Shown here: one piece after another, positions 23,730 to 33,126 of the stretch | How positions within the stretch are numbered: the stretch's first letter is position 1 | How the letters are laid out: each line of letters opens with the position of its first letter | Made by a program: the position numbers and the translations under genes | Source of the DNA: Gemmatimonadota bacterium | GTDB lineage: Bacteria > Gemmatimonadota > Gemmatimonadetes > Palauibacterales > Palauibacteraceae | Length of the DNA: 64,000 nucleotides | NCBI GenBank assembly: GCA_029262175.1 | Contig: JAJCZV010000011.1 | Location: forward strand, 1 to 64,000 | Direction of reading: 5' to 3' | The notes under the pieces: generated by a model | Seen by the model: only the letters and a program-made list of their open reading frames with translations | What the model was told of the DNA's origin: nothing | The model's database searches: none

Positions 23730-25490
23730 ATGACAGTCGATCCACAAATCCTCGAAGACGCCGAGATCCCCTTCGACTCCGCCGGCATGACGCCCGGCGA
23801 GCGGAGAATCGTGCAGCGTTTGCTCGCGGATGGGCTGATCGCTGTTGGAGATCTGGACAAAGCCCGCAAAGAACAACAGGACTCGGGCACACGCGTCGGG
23901 TACGTCCTCGTGTCCCTCGGCCTGGTCCCCGAAAACGACTACACGCGGGTCGCCGGGCACGCGTTCGGAGTCCCGGCTATCGACTTGTCGCAAGTCACGT
24001 TGGACGAAAAAGTGCTGTCGCTGATCCCGGCGGATTTTGCAAGCAAGCACCTCGTTTTGCCGCTTCGCCGCATGGGTCGGACGCTCACCGTCGCGATGGC
24101 GGAGCCGACGGACCTCAACGTCATCGACGATCTGAAGTTCATCACGAGGTTCGATATCGAAGCGGTTGTCGCCGGCGAGTACACGCTGAGACAGTCGATC
24201 GACAAGAACTACGAAGTCGCACACGGCAAACTGGGCGAGCTACTCAGCGAGTTGGAGGAGCAGGACGTCGAGCTCCTGTCGGACACCGCTCAGGACGAGG
24301 CGGACGATGCCGCGCTCCGCGAAGTAGAAGACGAGCCGGTCGTAAAGCTGATCAACGGAATCCTCGGTGATGCGGTTCGGCGCGGTGCCTCGGACATCCA
24401 CGTCGAACCTTACGAACGCGATCTCCGCGTCCGTTATCGGATCGACGGCGCACTACACGAGATCATGCGGCCGCCTCCTCGGATGAGAGCTGCCCTTACT
24501 TCTCGGCTCAAGATCCTCGCCGACCTCAACATCGCCGAGCGTCGCGTCCCTCAGGACGGACGCATCAAGATGAAGATCGGAAAGAAGGTCATCGACTTTC
24601 GCGTCTCGACGCTCCCGACGTTGTTCGGCGAAAAGATCGTGCTACGAATTCTCGACAAGGGGAACCTCGCGTTCGATCTCGAATCGTTCGGGATGGAGCC
24701 CACCGCCGAGCAGTCATTTCTCAACGCGATTGCGAATCCCTATGGGATGGTGCTCGTCACTGGTCCGACGGGTTCCGGTAAGACGACCACGCTCTACAGC
24801 GCCCTCAGTAGAATCAATACTGAAGAAGTCAACATCATGACGGCCGAGGATCCGGTCGAGTACAACTTGCACGGCATCAATCAGGTGCAGGTTCGTCATG
24901 AGATCGGGCTCACGTTCGCATCCGCCCTCAAGGCGTTCCTGCGACAGGATCCCAACATCGTGATGGTCGGTGAGATCCGAGACCTCGAGACGGGAAGCAT
25001 CGCGGTCAAAGCCGCCCTCACCGGTCACTTGGTTCTCTCGACGCTCCATACCAATGACGCGGCTTCGACGATCACCCGAATGGTCGACATGGGCATCGAG
25101 CCTTTCAACGTGTCGGCCGCCGTCAACTTGATCACGGCGCAGCGCCTGGTACGACGCATCTGCTCAAACTGTAAGGCAGAAACGAGCTATCTGCCGGAGA
25201 TCCTGCGGTCAGCCGGGATCAAGGGGTCCGAGGTGGCCGACCACATTTTCTACCGCGGCGAGGGTTGTGACGCCTGCGGTGGATCGGGCTACGCCGGACG
25301 ACAGGGGCTCTATGAAGTCCTCACGATGTCGCCGGAAATCAACCGCATGGTTCTGAAGGGCGAGTCGACCGCCGATATCAAGGCGCAAGCCGTTTCGGAG
25401 GGGCTGATCACGCTACGACAGGACGGGCTCCTGAAGGTGAAGCGCGGGATCACGACACTCGATGAAGTGATCAAGGAAACGGCGGCCTAG
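23730..25490 (+). CDS. pilB: Type IV pilus extension ATPase PilB
   Basis: A 586-residue hexameric secretion ATPase that powers pilus assembly. An N-terminal MshEN/GspE-type domain (about 20-165) precedes the ATPase core. Motifs are Walker A GPTGSGKT (345-352), the Asp box TAEDPVEY, Walker B VMVGEIRDLET (411-421) and the His box TGHLVLSTLHTNDA. A zinc tetracysteine (C478, C481, C513, C516) is typical of PilB/GspE. The length matches PilB. It starts the pilB-pilT-pilC series; pilT begins 63 bases later. Confidence 0.96.
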   Translation: MTVDPQILEDAEIPFDSAGMTPGERRIVQRLLADGLIAVGDLDKARKEQQDSGTRVGYVLVSLGLVPENDYTRVAGHAFGVPAIDLSQVTLDEKVLSLIPADFASKHLVLPLRRMGRTLTVAMAEPTDLNVIDDLKFITRFDIEAVVAGEYTLRQSIDKNYEVAHGKLGELLSELEEQDVELLSDTAQDEADDAALREVEDEPVVKLINGILGDAVRRGASDIHVEPYERDLRVRYRIDGALHEIMRPPPRMRAALTSRLKILADLNIAERRVPQDGRIKMKIGKKVIDFRVSTLPTLFGEKIVLRILDKGNLAFDLESFGMEPTAEQSFLNAIANPYGMVLVTGPTGSGKTTTLYSALSRINTEEVNIMTAEDPVEYNLHGINQVQVRHEIGLTFASALKAFLRQDPNIVMVGEIRDLETGSIAVKAALTGHLVLSTLHTNDAASTITRMVDMGIEPFNVSAAVNLITAQRLVRRICSNCKAETSYLPEILRSAGIKGSEVADHIFYRGEGCDACGGSGYAGRQGLYEVLTMSPEINRMVLKGESTADIKAQAVSEGLITLRQDGLLKVKRGITTLDEVIKETAA

Positions 25491-25553
25491 AGCCGACCGA
25501 GACCAAACGAAGCGCGCCTCCCCAGAGACGCGTCCGTTTCGAAGAGGGAATCA

Positions 25554-26654
25554 ATGGAAACGACGAAGACAACGACAGTGAGTCTGCGAGCGCTGCTCGA
25601 TGAGATGATTAAGCGTGGCGCCTCTGATCTTCATTTGACGGTCGGCGAGAAGCCCAAGCTCAGGGTTGACGGTCTTCTAGTGGACTCAGCCGTCGACGCG
25701 CTTCTCAAGCCGAAGGACACGATGGCGCTGGGCTACTCGGTGCTGACCGAGCAGCAGAAGAAAAGATTCGAGCAGGAGGACGAACTCGACTTCAGCTTCT
25801 CGATCGAGAACGTGTCCCGCTTCCGCGCAAATCTCTTCAAGCAGCGGGGCAGTATCGGGTGCGCGATCCGACAGATTCCGTTCGAGATCAAGAGCTTCCA
25901 AGAGCTCGGGGTGCCGCCAATCATCGCCAAACTGGCGGAGAAGCCGAGAGGGCTGGTGCTGCTGACCGGACCCACGGGTTCGGGAAAGTCCACGACCCTG
26001 GCCGCCATGGTCGACAAGATCAATACGGAGCGGCAGGGGCACATCATGACGATCGAGGATCCGATCGAGTTCGTGCATTTTCACAAGAACTGCGTGGTGA
26101 ATCAGCGCGAAGTCGGTTCGGACACCAAGAGCTTCCCGACCGCACTCAAGTATGTGCTTCGCCAAGATCCCGATGTGATTCTCATTGGTGAGATGCGCGA
26201 CCTGGAGACGATCCAGGCCGCCCTCACCATCGCGGAGACCGGTCACCTGGCCTTCGCGACGCTTCACACCAACTCGGCGGCCGAGTCCATCAACCGAGTC
26301 GTCGACGTGTTTCCGTCTCACCAGCAAGAGCAGGTTCGAGCGCAGCTGGCCTTTGTGCTCGAAGGTGTCGTGACGCAGACGCTCCTGCCGAAAGCGAGCG
26401 GGAAGGGTCGAGTCGTCGCCACCGAGATTCTCATCGCAACGCCTGCCATTCGGGCGCTGATCCGCGAGGAGAAGGTCCACCAAATCTACTCGGCGATGCA
26501 GGCCGGTAAAAAATTCGGAATGCAAACCCTCAACGATTCGCTCTACCAGCTCTATGTGCAACGACAAGTGACACTTGAGGAGTGCCTGCGCGTGACGTCC
26601 GATCAAACCGAGTTCAAGAGAATGGTCGGCGCGCCCGTGCAGGCGGCCGGTTAG
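25554..26654 (+). CDS. pilT: Type IV pilus retraction ATPase PilT
   Basis: A 366-residue retraction motor. It opens with the PilT-specific RGASDLHLTVGEKPKLRVDG (21-40). Walker A is GPTGSGKST (139-147), the Asp box TIEDPIEFVH, Walker B LIGEMRDLET and the His box TGHLAFATLHTNSA. The C-terminus holds the AIRALIREEKVHQIYSAMQ region important for retraction. No zinc cysteines are present, as expected for PilT. Its presence predicts twitching motility or DNA uptake rather than static pili only. Confidence 0.96.
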   Translation: METTKTTTVSLRALLDEMIKRGASDLHLTVGEKPKLRVDGLLVDSAVDALLKPKDTMALGYSVLTEQQKKRFEQEDELDFSFSIENVSRFRANLFKQRGSIGCAIRQIPFEIKSFQELGVPPIIAKLAEKPRGLVLLTGPTGSGKSTTLAAMVDKINTERQGHIMTIEDPIEFVHFHKNCVVNQREVGSDTKSFPTALKYVLRQDPDVILIGEMRDLETIQAALTIAETGHLAFATLHTNSAAESINRVVDVFPSHQQEQVRAQLAFVLEGVVTQTLLPKASGKGRVVATEILIATPAIRALIREEKVHQIYSAMQAGKKFGMQTLNDSLYQLYVQRQVTLEECLRVTSDQTEFKRMVGAPVQAAG

Positions 26655-26942
26655 AGCGCGCGATTCGCGCTCGCAGTTGGCGTTTCGCCCGCGACTTATT
26701 GCCGAACGTCGGGATCCGTGCGAGCGGCGCACCGGCGCGTAAAGGGCTGAGAAGCCACGATTTGGACGGGGAAACCGACTTAGTTCAGGGTGGGCATTGG
26801 GCTTGCAAGTAAGACGCACGAATTCGCGAAAGCGAACACGAGTGCTAGACCGGCCGCCGGCGGTCGACGGGGTGGATGATGTGGGGGCTGGCGGCTGGTC
26901 TTTTTCTATCTGAGGCACTAACGGGATCCGGGGAGACATTCG

Positions 26943-28142
26943 ATGCCCGTATGGACGTACAGCGCTCGAAGCGCGGCCGGAGATATTCGCCGAGCCGAAG
27001 TTGACCTTCCTTCGAAGGATCATGTAATCGCGTTTCTGCGCAAGCAGAAGCTGATTCCGGTTACGGTCCGTGAGAAGCCGAAAGAGATCTCTTTCGGACA
27101 ACGCAAAAAGGTCAAGTCGCGTGACATCGTTATTTTCACGCGTCAGTTCTCCACGATGATCAACGCCGGTCTGCCTCTCGTTCAGGCTTTGGACATTCTC
27201 GCGCGTCAGACCGATAACGAAACACTAAAGAAGGCGATTCAGGAGACGCTGTACGACGTGGAGGCCGGTAACACCCTGGCCGACGCGCTTGGTCAGCATC
27301 CGAAGGTCTTCACGAATCTGTACGTCAACATGGTGGCGGCGGGTGAGTCCGGTGGACTCCTCGACACGATCCTCATGCGATTGGCGACCTTCCTCGAAAA
27401 GAGCGAATCGCTCCAGAGGAAGGTCAAGGGCGCCATGATCTATCCGGGCGTCGTCTTGAGCGTGGCGGTCATGGCCATCGCGATTCTCCTGCTCTTCGTG
27501 ATCCCGACCTTCGAATCCGTGTTCTCGAGCTTCGGACAAGTGCTGCCGTTGCCCACACGGATCGTCATCGCGATGTCGAACATGCTCCAGTCGTACTGGT
27601 GGGCGATCTTGGCAGCGATGGCCGTGAGCTTCTTCGTGCTGAAGAGATGGATCGCAACCGACAACGGTCGGCTCCAGTTCGATCGACTTCTGCTGCGGCT
27701 ACCGGTGCTCGGACCGCTGGTTCGTAAGGCTTCCGTATCGCGGTTCACCCGCACCTTGGGAACGATGCTATCCTCGGGTGTGACGATCCTCGACGGACTC
27801 GAGATCACGGCACGAACCTCTGGTAACCGTGTGATCCATGATGCGGTGATGGAGAGTCGGGCCGCCATCGCCGGTGGTAAGTCGATCTCGGAGCCGCTCA
27901 AGGAGAGCGCAGTGTTCCCGCCGATGGTGACACAGATGATTCACGTCGGTGAGGAAACAGGTGATCTCGACGGAATGCTCAACAAGATCGCAGACTTCTA
28001 CGACGACGAAGTCGATGTCGCGGTCGAGAACCTGCTCAAGGTCCTCGAGCCGGCGCTGATCGTGATCTTGGGAACGGTCGTTGGTGGAATGATCGTCGCC
28101 ATGTATCTACCGATCTTCGGCCTCGTGAACGCGATCCAGTAA
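26943..28142 (+). CDS. pilC: Type IV pilus inner-membrane platform protein PilC
   Basis: A 399-residue GspF/PilC-family polytopic protein that connects the motor ATPases to the pilin assembly site. Two repeated GspF domains are visible. The first contains FTRQFSTMINAGLPLVQALDIL, the second FTRTLGTMLSSGVTILDGLEIT. Three membrane segments (near 170-190, 215-235 and 370-395) are in the usual places. GGGGAG precedes the ATG. The 288-base gap after pilT has no gene I can support. A long hairpin follows the stop and may end the pilBTC transcript. Confidence 0.96.
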   Translation: MPVWTYSARSAAGDIRRAEVDLPSKDHVIAFLRKQKLIPVTVREKPKEISFGQRKKVKSRDIVIFTRQFSTMINAGLPLVQALDILARQTDNETLKKAIQETLYDVEAGNTLADALGQHPKVFTNLYVNMVAAGESGGLLDTILMRLATFLEKSESLQRKVKGAMIYPGVVLSVAVMAIAILLLFVIPTFESVFSSFGQVLPLPTRIVIAMSNMLQSYWWAILAAMAVSFFVLKRWIATDNGRLQFDRLLLRLPVLGPLVRKASVSRFTRTLGTMLSSGVTILDGLEITARTSGNRVIHDAVMESRAAIAGGKSISEPLKESAVFPPMVTQMIHVGEETGDLDGMLNKIADFYDDEVDVAVENLLKVLEPALIVILGTVVGGMIVAMYLPIFGLVNAIQ

Positions 28143-28795
28143 AAGCTCTGGATCTCCCACGCGCACGCAGGACGAACGGCGCGGTCTCGCAAGTCGAGGC
28201 CGCGCCGTTCGTCGTTCTCGGGCCCGCCGCGTGGCCCCCAGGTCGAGTTCCCTCCTCGTCACTTGCCCTGGGTTGCACCGGGGCGAGAGCTGTGATCATG
28301 CCCGGGCGAGGGCCGCGTTTTACCCGTCCGGTGGCGGAGTGCGCGAAAAGCCGTGTCGCTCCGGTCCCACAATTTATCTCGCCAAACACGCCAAGCGATC
28401 CTGACGAAACGCCTTAGCCGTCTGCTCGGTTCGGGGTCGCGGATTGCCCTATAGCGCCGTGTCCGACAGAGAGCGTTTCGGCGTCACGAGATCTAACCCG
28501 GGGCGATACCTGAAGAGGTTGGGTCGTGGAGATGTTTTGGGGCGTCTCTCTGGTTCGGACCCAGTGATATAGCGGCTGCAACGTTTGCAAGGCTTGAAGC
28601 GGTTTGCAGCGCGAAAGGGGGCTGACTCAGCGCCCCGGAAGAAAGCAGGAAGACGTAAGAGGTTGGCCGCAATGACATTGACCAGGACCCCTGACAAGGG
28701 CGCTCGCGGGGCTCGATAGTTGCGATTTCAGGCCCTCTTAGGAGGTCCGCCACAGCCTGGCCGCGGGCATTTGACGTCTACTAGAGGATGACCAG
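28143..28795. other. Long intergenic region between pilC and the minor pseudopilin operon
   Basis: 653 bases with no credible gene: the frames present are short and arginine/serine-rich. It holds the hairpin at 28171-28213. It probably also contains the promoter of the downstream pseudopilin operon, but I could not identify a convincing -35/-10 or -24/-12 pair. No tRNA or riboswitch pattern was recognised. Confidence 0.6.
28171..28213 (+). terminator. Long stem-loop after pilC
   Basis: An 18-bp stem, gacgaacggcgcggtctc paired with gaggccgcgccgttcgtc (one G-U wobble), closes a 7-base loop 28 bases after the pilC stop. The following sequence (gttctcgg) has no proper T-run, so it may be a terminator, a processing site or a protective hairpin. 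Confidence 0.55.
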
Positions 28796-29434
28796 ATGAG
28801 ACAGTCGGACCAAAAGCAGCCCGAGGTCCGCTCGGTGCGACACGCAAAACGTCGCAGAGAGGCGGGCTTCACGCTCGTCGAGATGCTCATCGTGATGACG
28901 CTGGTCGGTACGGCCGTCGGATTCAGTATCGAAAGCTTCCGCAGTTTTCGTGAGCAACAGCGCGCCAAAGCGGGTGCGGTGGAGCTCGTAGTGGTCCTGA
29001 ACATGGCTAAGTCGCGGGCCGTCTCCATGAACGAGATGGTCGTCGCCGACTTCGCCCCTGCGGCAATCCCGACGAGCGCGGGCTTCTTGGAAGTCTTCCT
29101 CGATGTCAACGACAACTTCACACGCGACAGCGGCGAAGTGGCCGCGGCGAACCTGGGCAACCCGACGTCGATGGGGTCGCTCATCGGCTACAGGTTGCCC
29201 GCGAACATGACATTCGCGCAGCCGACGGGGGCACCGGTCGGACCGCTTGGAATCCCGTCGGTAATCGACGGCGTGACGTTCACGAACAACATGATCGCGT
29301 TCCTGCCCGACGGGACCGCGTTCGAGGCGGGCCTGGTCACATTCATGGATCCAGCCGGTCGCACGTACGGCGTGACCGTAACTGGCGGCGGCGCGATCCG
29401 GATGTATCGATGGGACGGGAGCACGTGGCAATGA
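28796..29434 (+). CDS. Type IV minor pseudopilin, FimT/GspH-like
   Basis: A 212-residue prepilin. A charged leader ends in RRREAG; the peptidase cleaves after Gly and the mature protein starts FTLVEMLIVM with the conserved Glu at +5. A hydrophobic helix and a GspH/FimT-like beta domain follow (SRAVSMNEMVVADF, the R-A-x-S-M-x pattern typical of FimT). Minor pilins of this type prime pilus assembly and, in some species, bind DNA. It is the first gene of a minor-pilin operon; its stop overlaps the next start. Confidence 0.9.
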   Translation: MRQSDQKQPEVRSVRHAKRRREAGFTLVEMLIVMTLVGTAVGFSIESFRSFREQQRAKAGAVELVVVLNMAKSRAVSMNEMVVADFAPAAIPTSAGFLEVFLDVNDNFTRDSGEVAAANLGNPTSMGSLIGYRLPANMTFAQPTGAPVGPLGIPSVIDGVTFTNNMIAFLPDGTAFEAGLVTFMDPAGRTYGVTVTGGGAIRMYRWDGSTWQ

Positions 29435-29847
29435 TGGCGAGCAAGATGACCAAATCGAATTCGATTCATGGCGACAGCGGCTTCACGCTCATTGAGGTCG
29501 GCGTGGCGGTCGCGCTGTTCTCGATCGTGCTGGTCGCGGCCGGCGGCATGCTGTCGGCTCTTTCGGCCGGCACGACGCACAGCACGGTGAAGACGACCGG
29601 CACATTCCACATGCAGCGACAAGTGGAGCAGCTCTACGAGAGCACCTATGCGGGCCTATCTGTCGGTAGCGCACAGGCCGATACGACCCTCGCCAATGGC
29701 GTGATCGTCCGAGCCTCGTGGGTCGTGTCCGAGCCAGTCTTAACCAAGCTCAAACAGGTGGATCTCACGGTTAGAACGCTGCCGAGCTTCCCGGGCGGAT
29801 ACGAACGCGCCGTTCGCCTCTACATCGTCAATCGGGACCCCCCTTAG
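29431..29847 (+). CDS. Type IV minor pseudopilin, PilV-like
   Basis: A 138-residue prepilin. The leader ends HGDSG and the mature N-terminus is FTLIEVGVAVALFSIVLVA with Glu at +5. The remaining globular part is short and contains a VRASWVVSEPVLTKLKQVDLTV strand-rich segment. The ATG at 29431 overlaps the previous stop (ATGATGG, so 29434 is also possible). Position after FimT and before PilW fits PilV, but minor pilins are too divergent for a firm name. Confidence 0.85.
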   Translation: MMASKMTKSNSIHGDSGFTLIEVGVAVALFSIVLVAAGGMLSALSAGTTHSTVKTTGTFHMQRQVEQLYESTYAGLSVGSAQADTTLANGVIVRASWVVSEPVLTKLKQVDLTVRTLPSFPGGYERAVRLYIVNRDPP

Positions 29848-29877
29848 CCGCGCGCTGAGCTGAGAAGGAAGTCATAT

Positions 29878-30762
29878 ATGAAGATCAACGGAACGCACCC
29901 GAGTGATCGAGGGTTCACCCTCGTCGAGATGCTGATCGCGCTCGTCATGTTCTCCGTCATCGGCCTGGCCGCCACCAACTTCATGATCAAGCAGAGTCAG
30001 TTCATGGGGAGGACGGCGGAGGTGTCGTCGGCGCAGCAGGGCGTGCGCGCGGCCGCGGACCGGATTGCGCAGGATATACGGGTCGTGGGGCAAGGACTGA
30101 ACTTCTATCAGATTCAGCTGCCCGACATGATCGTGCCCAACGACGGGTCGGTGGGCGTCAACGTCTTCCAGCCAAACGCGATCAGCTTGATCGGGATCCC
30201 CGATCCCACGGACCCCTCGAACCAACTGGCGCTTGCGTCGGGCGTAGTCGGTAACGGGAACGTTGGCGACACTCAGATCACGGTAGACAGTGCGGCAAAC
30301 CTCACAGGGCTCGCTGTCGGTGAGCGTCTCATCCTGTTCGATGCGAACAGCGGCAATAGTCAGGTCGTCGCGCTTACCGGTATCGCCGGGTTCGATCTTC
30401 AATTTATAGCAGACACGCTCATCTATCAGTTCTCATCCTCCGGTTCTACGCCGGCTCGTGCCATCAAGCTCAATGAGGTGCGGTACCGACAACGTACCGT
30501 GAACGGCACGCCGTTCCTGGAACGCAAGGTCAATCGCGGCGCGTGGCAGCGGTTTATCGAGGGGATCATCGCTCTCGACTTCAACTACTACGATCCCGCC
30601 GGGACCGAAATGACCACGGTCACGACCAAGAACCAACGACGAAACATCCAAGAAGTCATCCTCGAAGTCGAAGGCATTCAGCTACGGCTGAGTGGGGGTG
30701 GGCAGAACCGAGCGTATGTGAAGATGAGAACAAGCGCGGTTCCGCGAAACATGGTGCCCTAA
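29878..30762 (+). CDS. Type IV minor pseudopilin, PilW-like
   Basis: A 294-residue prepilin. The leader is short and ends SDRG; the mature N-terminus is FTLVEMLIALVMFSVIGLAA. Length and the following QQGVRAAADRIAQDIRVVGQG region, with a pair of aromatic residues after it, are typical of PilW, the larger minor pilin that links the priming subcomplex to the major pilin. It lies 30 bases after the PilV-like gene. Confidence 0.88.
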   Translation: MKINGTHPSDRGFTLVEMLIALVMFSVIGLAATNFMIKQSQFMGRTAEVSSAQQGVRAAADRIAQDIRVVGQGLNFYQIQLPDMIVPNDGSVGVNVFQPNAISLIGIPDPTDPSNQLALASGVVGNGNVGDTQITVDSAANLTGLAVGERLILFDANSGNSQVVALTGIAGFDLQFIADTLIYQFSSSGSTPARAIKLNEVRYRQRTVNGTPFLERKVNRGAWQRFIEGIIALDFNYYDPAGTEMTTVTTKNQRRNIQEVILEVEGIQLRLSGGGQNRAYVKMRTSAVPRNMVP

Positions 30763-30796
30763 GGGGCTGGTGATGGGATTAGGAAGGTCTGTCCAT

Positions 30797-32560
30797 ATGA
30801 ATACGAGAAGCCTCATGAAAAGCATTCCTCAGAGCCTCCGGGCGCGACTCCGCGATGAAAGCGGCGGCGCGATCATCATGGCGATCCTCGTTTCGATGGT
30901 GGTGCTCGGCGCAGGAGCGCTGGCGCTCACCGTGTCGCGAAACGACATGCGGATCACCGCGAACCACAACCGCGGCGTCCTGGCGAAGTACCACGCGGAG
31001 GCGCAGTTGCAGCGGGCCATCGGGCTAACGAACGACCTGACCCAATCGCCGCGCTGGCTTCGAGATCCGGCCAACTACGCGTATCGAGGCACTGGAGTCG
31101 GTGACACGTCGAGGCTGGTCCTGCAGTCAGCGGACGCCCCGTTTGGCGGCGGCATGCAGGGCGACGGATCGATCTTGGTTCGCGTCATCGATAAGGATCC
31201 CGTCACCGAAACGGCTCCCTATACCATCCAGTCTCGCTCCAGTCTCTCCGATGGAAGCTCGGCCACCTATCAGGCGGTGATCGACGTACTGAGCTTGCTC
31301 GATTTTGCCGTGTTCAGTGACGGCGATATCAACGTCGGCGCGAACATCACGATCTCCGGCCGCATGTATGCGGGCGATGACATCACGCTCTGGGGGAGCA
31401 ACGCGAACTTCCTGCAGCGGGTCGAGTATGTCGACCAGCTCAACAACCCCTCCAACGGAACGTTTTTTCAGGGCAACGCGCAGGTCGCGCCGCTGCCTTC
31501 GATCTCTTCACTCACAAACATGCCGTTCTTCGAGAACGCATCGAAGAACCCCGGCGTCTGCTCGGCTGGAGTCGGGATCTACATCGGATACGACAACGCG
31601 GCGTCAACGGCGCAAACCAACGCCTTGTTCCGTGCGTACGAGGGCGCTTCGGTCGCGAACAATGAGGGCTGGTCCAATGAGGATCGGGCGGGCTGTCGAA
31701 CCGGGACGTGCTTCGCGATCGATATGACGCTGTTCGACTTCAGCGTGAGTCCGATCACCTACGATTCGATCCCGGTCAATGATTTCGCTGGCAACCCGAT
31801 CACGAACTTCAATGGCGTGATCTGGGCGGACAACGAAGTCCACGTCTGGGGTCATCTCGGTGGGCGTTCGATCGAAGAGAACACGGTCACAGACACCGAA
31901 GGCTACATGAACCCGCCGACCAGATTCCCCAACCTCTACAGCAACAACCGGCTGGACCCGGGCGAGGACGGGAACAACGGCGGGATCGTGAACGGGATCC
32001 TCGATCCGGGCAACAAGGGCACGAACCTCGGGATCTATACCGACGGGTGGATGCTGATCGATCACAACATCTGGGCCGGCACAGACGTCAACGGAGTGCC
32101 CGTACGGATGGCGCTGGTTGGCGTCCAAGACATCCGGATCGACGGGTTTTCCCCGCAGATCATGGTCGTGGAAGCGGCCACGCTCTCGGTCGCCGGTCGG
32201 TGGAATCCCGATGGCTCCCACTCGGATCACAACCCCAACCATTGGGCCAACGTGAACGGCGATCAGCCGCCTAACACGTTCCAGTGGGATCTCGACTACG
32301 ACGGAATCATCGAGACGAACAACGGATACGGCTCTGCCGACAGAGATGAAACGGACGTGTTCAATGCGGCGGGTCTTCTGAATCTCGGCAACCTCGTCTC
32401 CGCCGGGAGCCCGGTTTCGGGCCATTGGGCCAGCGACGCGCACCCGCGGTTCTACACGTATGACACGCAGCTTCAGAACGCCGAGATCCCGTGCTATCCG
32501 ACGCTACCGAACTACGGTGTCGTACCGGGGTCGTTCACGGAAGTACTGAACGCCCCGTGA
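30797..32560 (+). CDS. Very large PilX-like minor pilin, possible pilus-tip protein
   Basis: A 587-residue protein. The N-terminus (RLRDESGGAIIMAILVSMVVLGAGALAL) is PilX-type: a hydrophobic helix after SGG with no canonical G|FTLxE cleavage site. PilX proteins are usually near 200 residues, so most of this one is extra. The extension holds acidic loops such as DPGEDGNNGG, NGILDPGNKG and DLDYDG, which could bind calcium, and scattered cysteines (GVCSAG, GCRTGTC, IPCYP). A tip or adhesive role is inference. The start has AGGAAGG nine bases upstream; GTG 30770 and ATG 30773 are alternatives. The stop overlaps the next gene in a GTGA. Confidence 0.75.
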   Translation: MNTRSLMKSIPQSLRARLRDESGGAIIMAILVSMVVLGAGALALTVSRNDMRITANHNRGVLAKYHAEAQLQRAIGLTNDLTQSPRWLRDPANYAYRGTGVGDTSRLVLQSADAPFGGGMQGDGSILVRVIDKDPVTETAPYTIQSRSSLSDGSSATYQAVIDVLSLLDFAVFSDGDINVGANITISGRMYAGDDITLWGSNANFLQRVEYVDQLNNPSNGTFFQGNAQVAPLPSISSLTNMPFFENASKNPGVCSAGVGIYIGYDNAASTAQTNALFRAYEGASVANNEGWSNEDRAGCRTGTCFAIDMTLFDFSVSPITYDSIPVNDFAGNPITNFNGVIWADNEVHVWGHLGGRSIEENTVTDTEGYMNPPTRFPNLYSNNRLDPGEDGNNGGIVNGILDPGNKGTNLGIYTDGWMLIDHNIWAGTDVNGVPVRMALVGVQDIRIDGFSPQIMVVEAATLSVAGRWNPDGSHSDHNPNHWANVNGDQPPNTFQWDLDYDGIIETNNGYGSADRDETDVFNAAGLLNLGNLVSAGSPVSGHWASDAHPRFYTYDTQLQNAEIPCYPTLPNYGVVPGSFTEVLNAP

Positions 32561-32883
32561 ACCAAAGGTCGGGTGTAGATGATCTAGTCGAGCCAACGGC
32601 CGCGTCGACCCACACGATCAAGTGGGCGATCGCGGCGGCGTTGGTTGGTCTGATCGCCCTGATCGCCTTCGCCCCTCGAGGCAACGAGGAAGGTGCATTG
32701 GCGGGCGCGCTCGAACATGCGGGCGTCGCCAGCCCAGCGGTGGAGTCCGTCAGCGGGTATCGCGGGCCGGGTCCCCGTTTCGCGGAGCCGCAAGGCGGTC
32801 TGACGGCCTACGAGGAGGCTCAGGCCTGGGCGAACCTGACGGAAGAAGAGAACGCTCCCGTCAGCGGCGAGGAGACCTTCTAG
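32557..32883 (+). CDS. Small single-pass membrane protein in the minor pilin operon
   Basis: A 108-residue protein from a GTG that overlaps the PilX-like stop. One membrane segment (WAIAAALVGLIALIAF, about residues 24-39) follows a short cytosolic N-terminus. The rest is acidic, glycine/alanine-rich and ends EENAPVSGEETF. No family is recognised. The coupling suggests a role linked to the PilX-like protein, such as anchoring or chaperoning it (inference). Confidence 0.6.
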   Translation: MNQRSGVDDLVEPTAASTHTIKWAIAAALVGLIALIAFAPRGNEEGALAGALEHAGVASPAVESVSGYRGPGPRFAEPQGGLTAYEEAQAWANLTEEENAPVSGEETF

Positions 32884-33126
32884 GCGCTTCGAGGCGCCCG
32901 TTCGCATCTCCTCCAAAGTTTGCCTGCGCAGCGGCTTGCGGCTTATCTAGAGGTGACGTAGTCGGTACGCCGGGTCGCGCGACAGCCGTTCTGATCCCAC
33001 GCCTCCCGGCGCGGCGCATAACGCGGAGCCAGGCGAGTCGCGAAGACGTGTACGATGCGGACGAGAGGCGACCATCGATCCAGGCGAGCGCGTGGTTCCA
33101 CCACCGCGGCCGGTTTGAGTAGCATC

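Noticed and set aside
26655..26942. Possible c-di-GMP (GEMM) riboswitch before pilC
   Set aside because: Some short GC helices are present, but the conserved GGGCAAACC, GNRA tetraloop and receptor pattern were not found here or in the pilA and pilM leaders.
25686..27101. 471-residue minus-strand frame opposite pilT and the pilT-pilC spacer
   Set aside because: Antisense shadow with no domain; it spans two real plus-strand genes.
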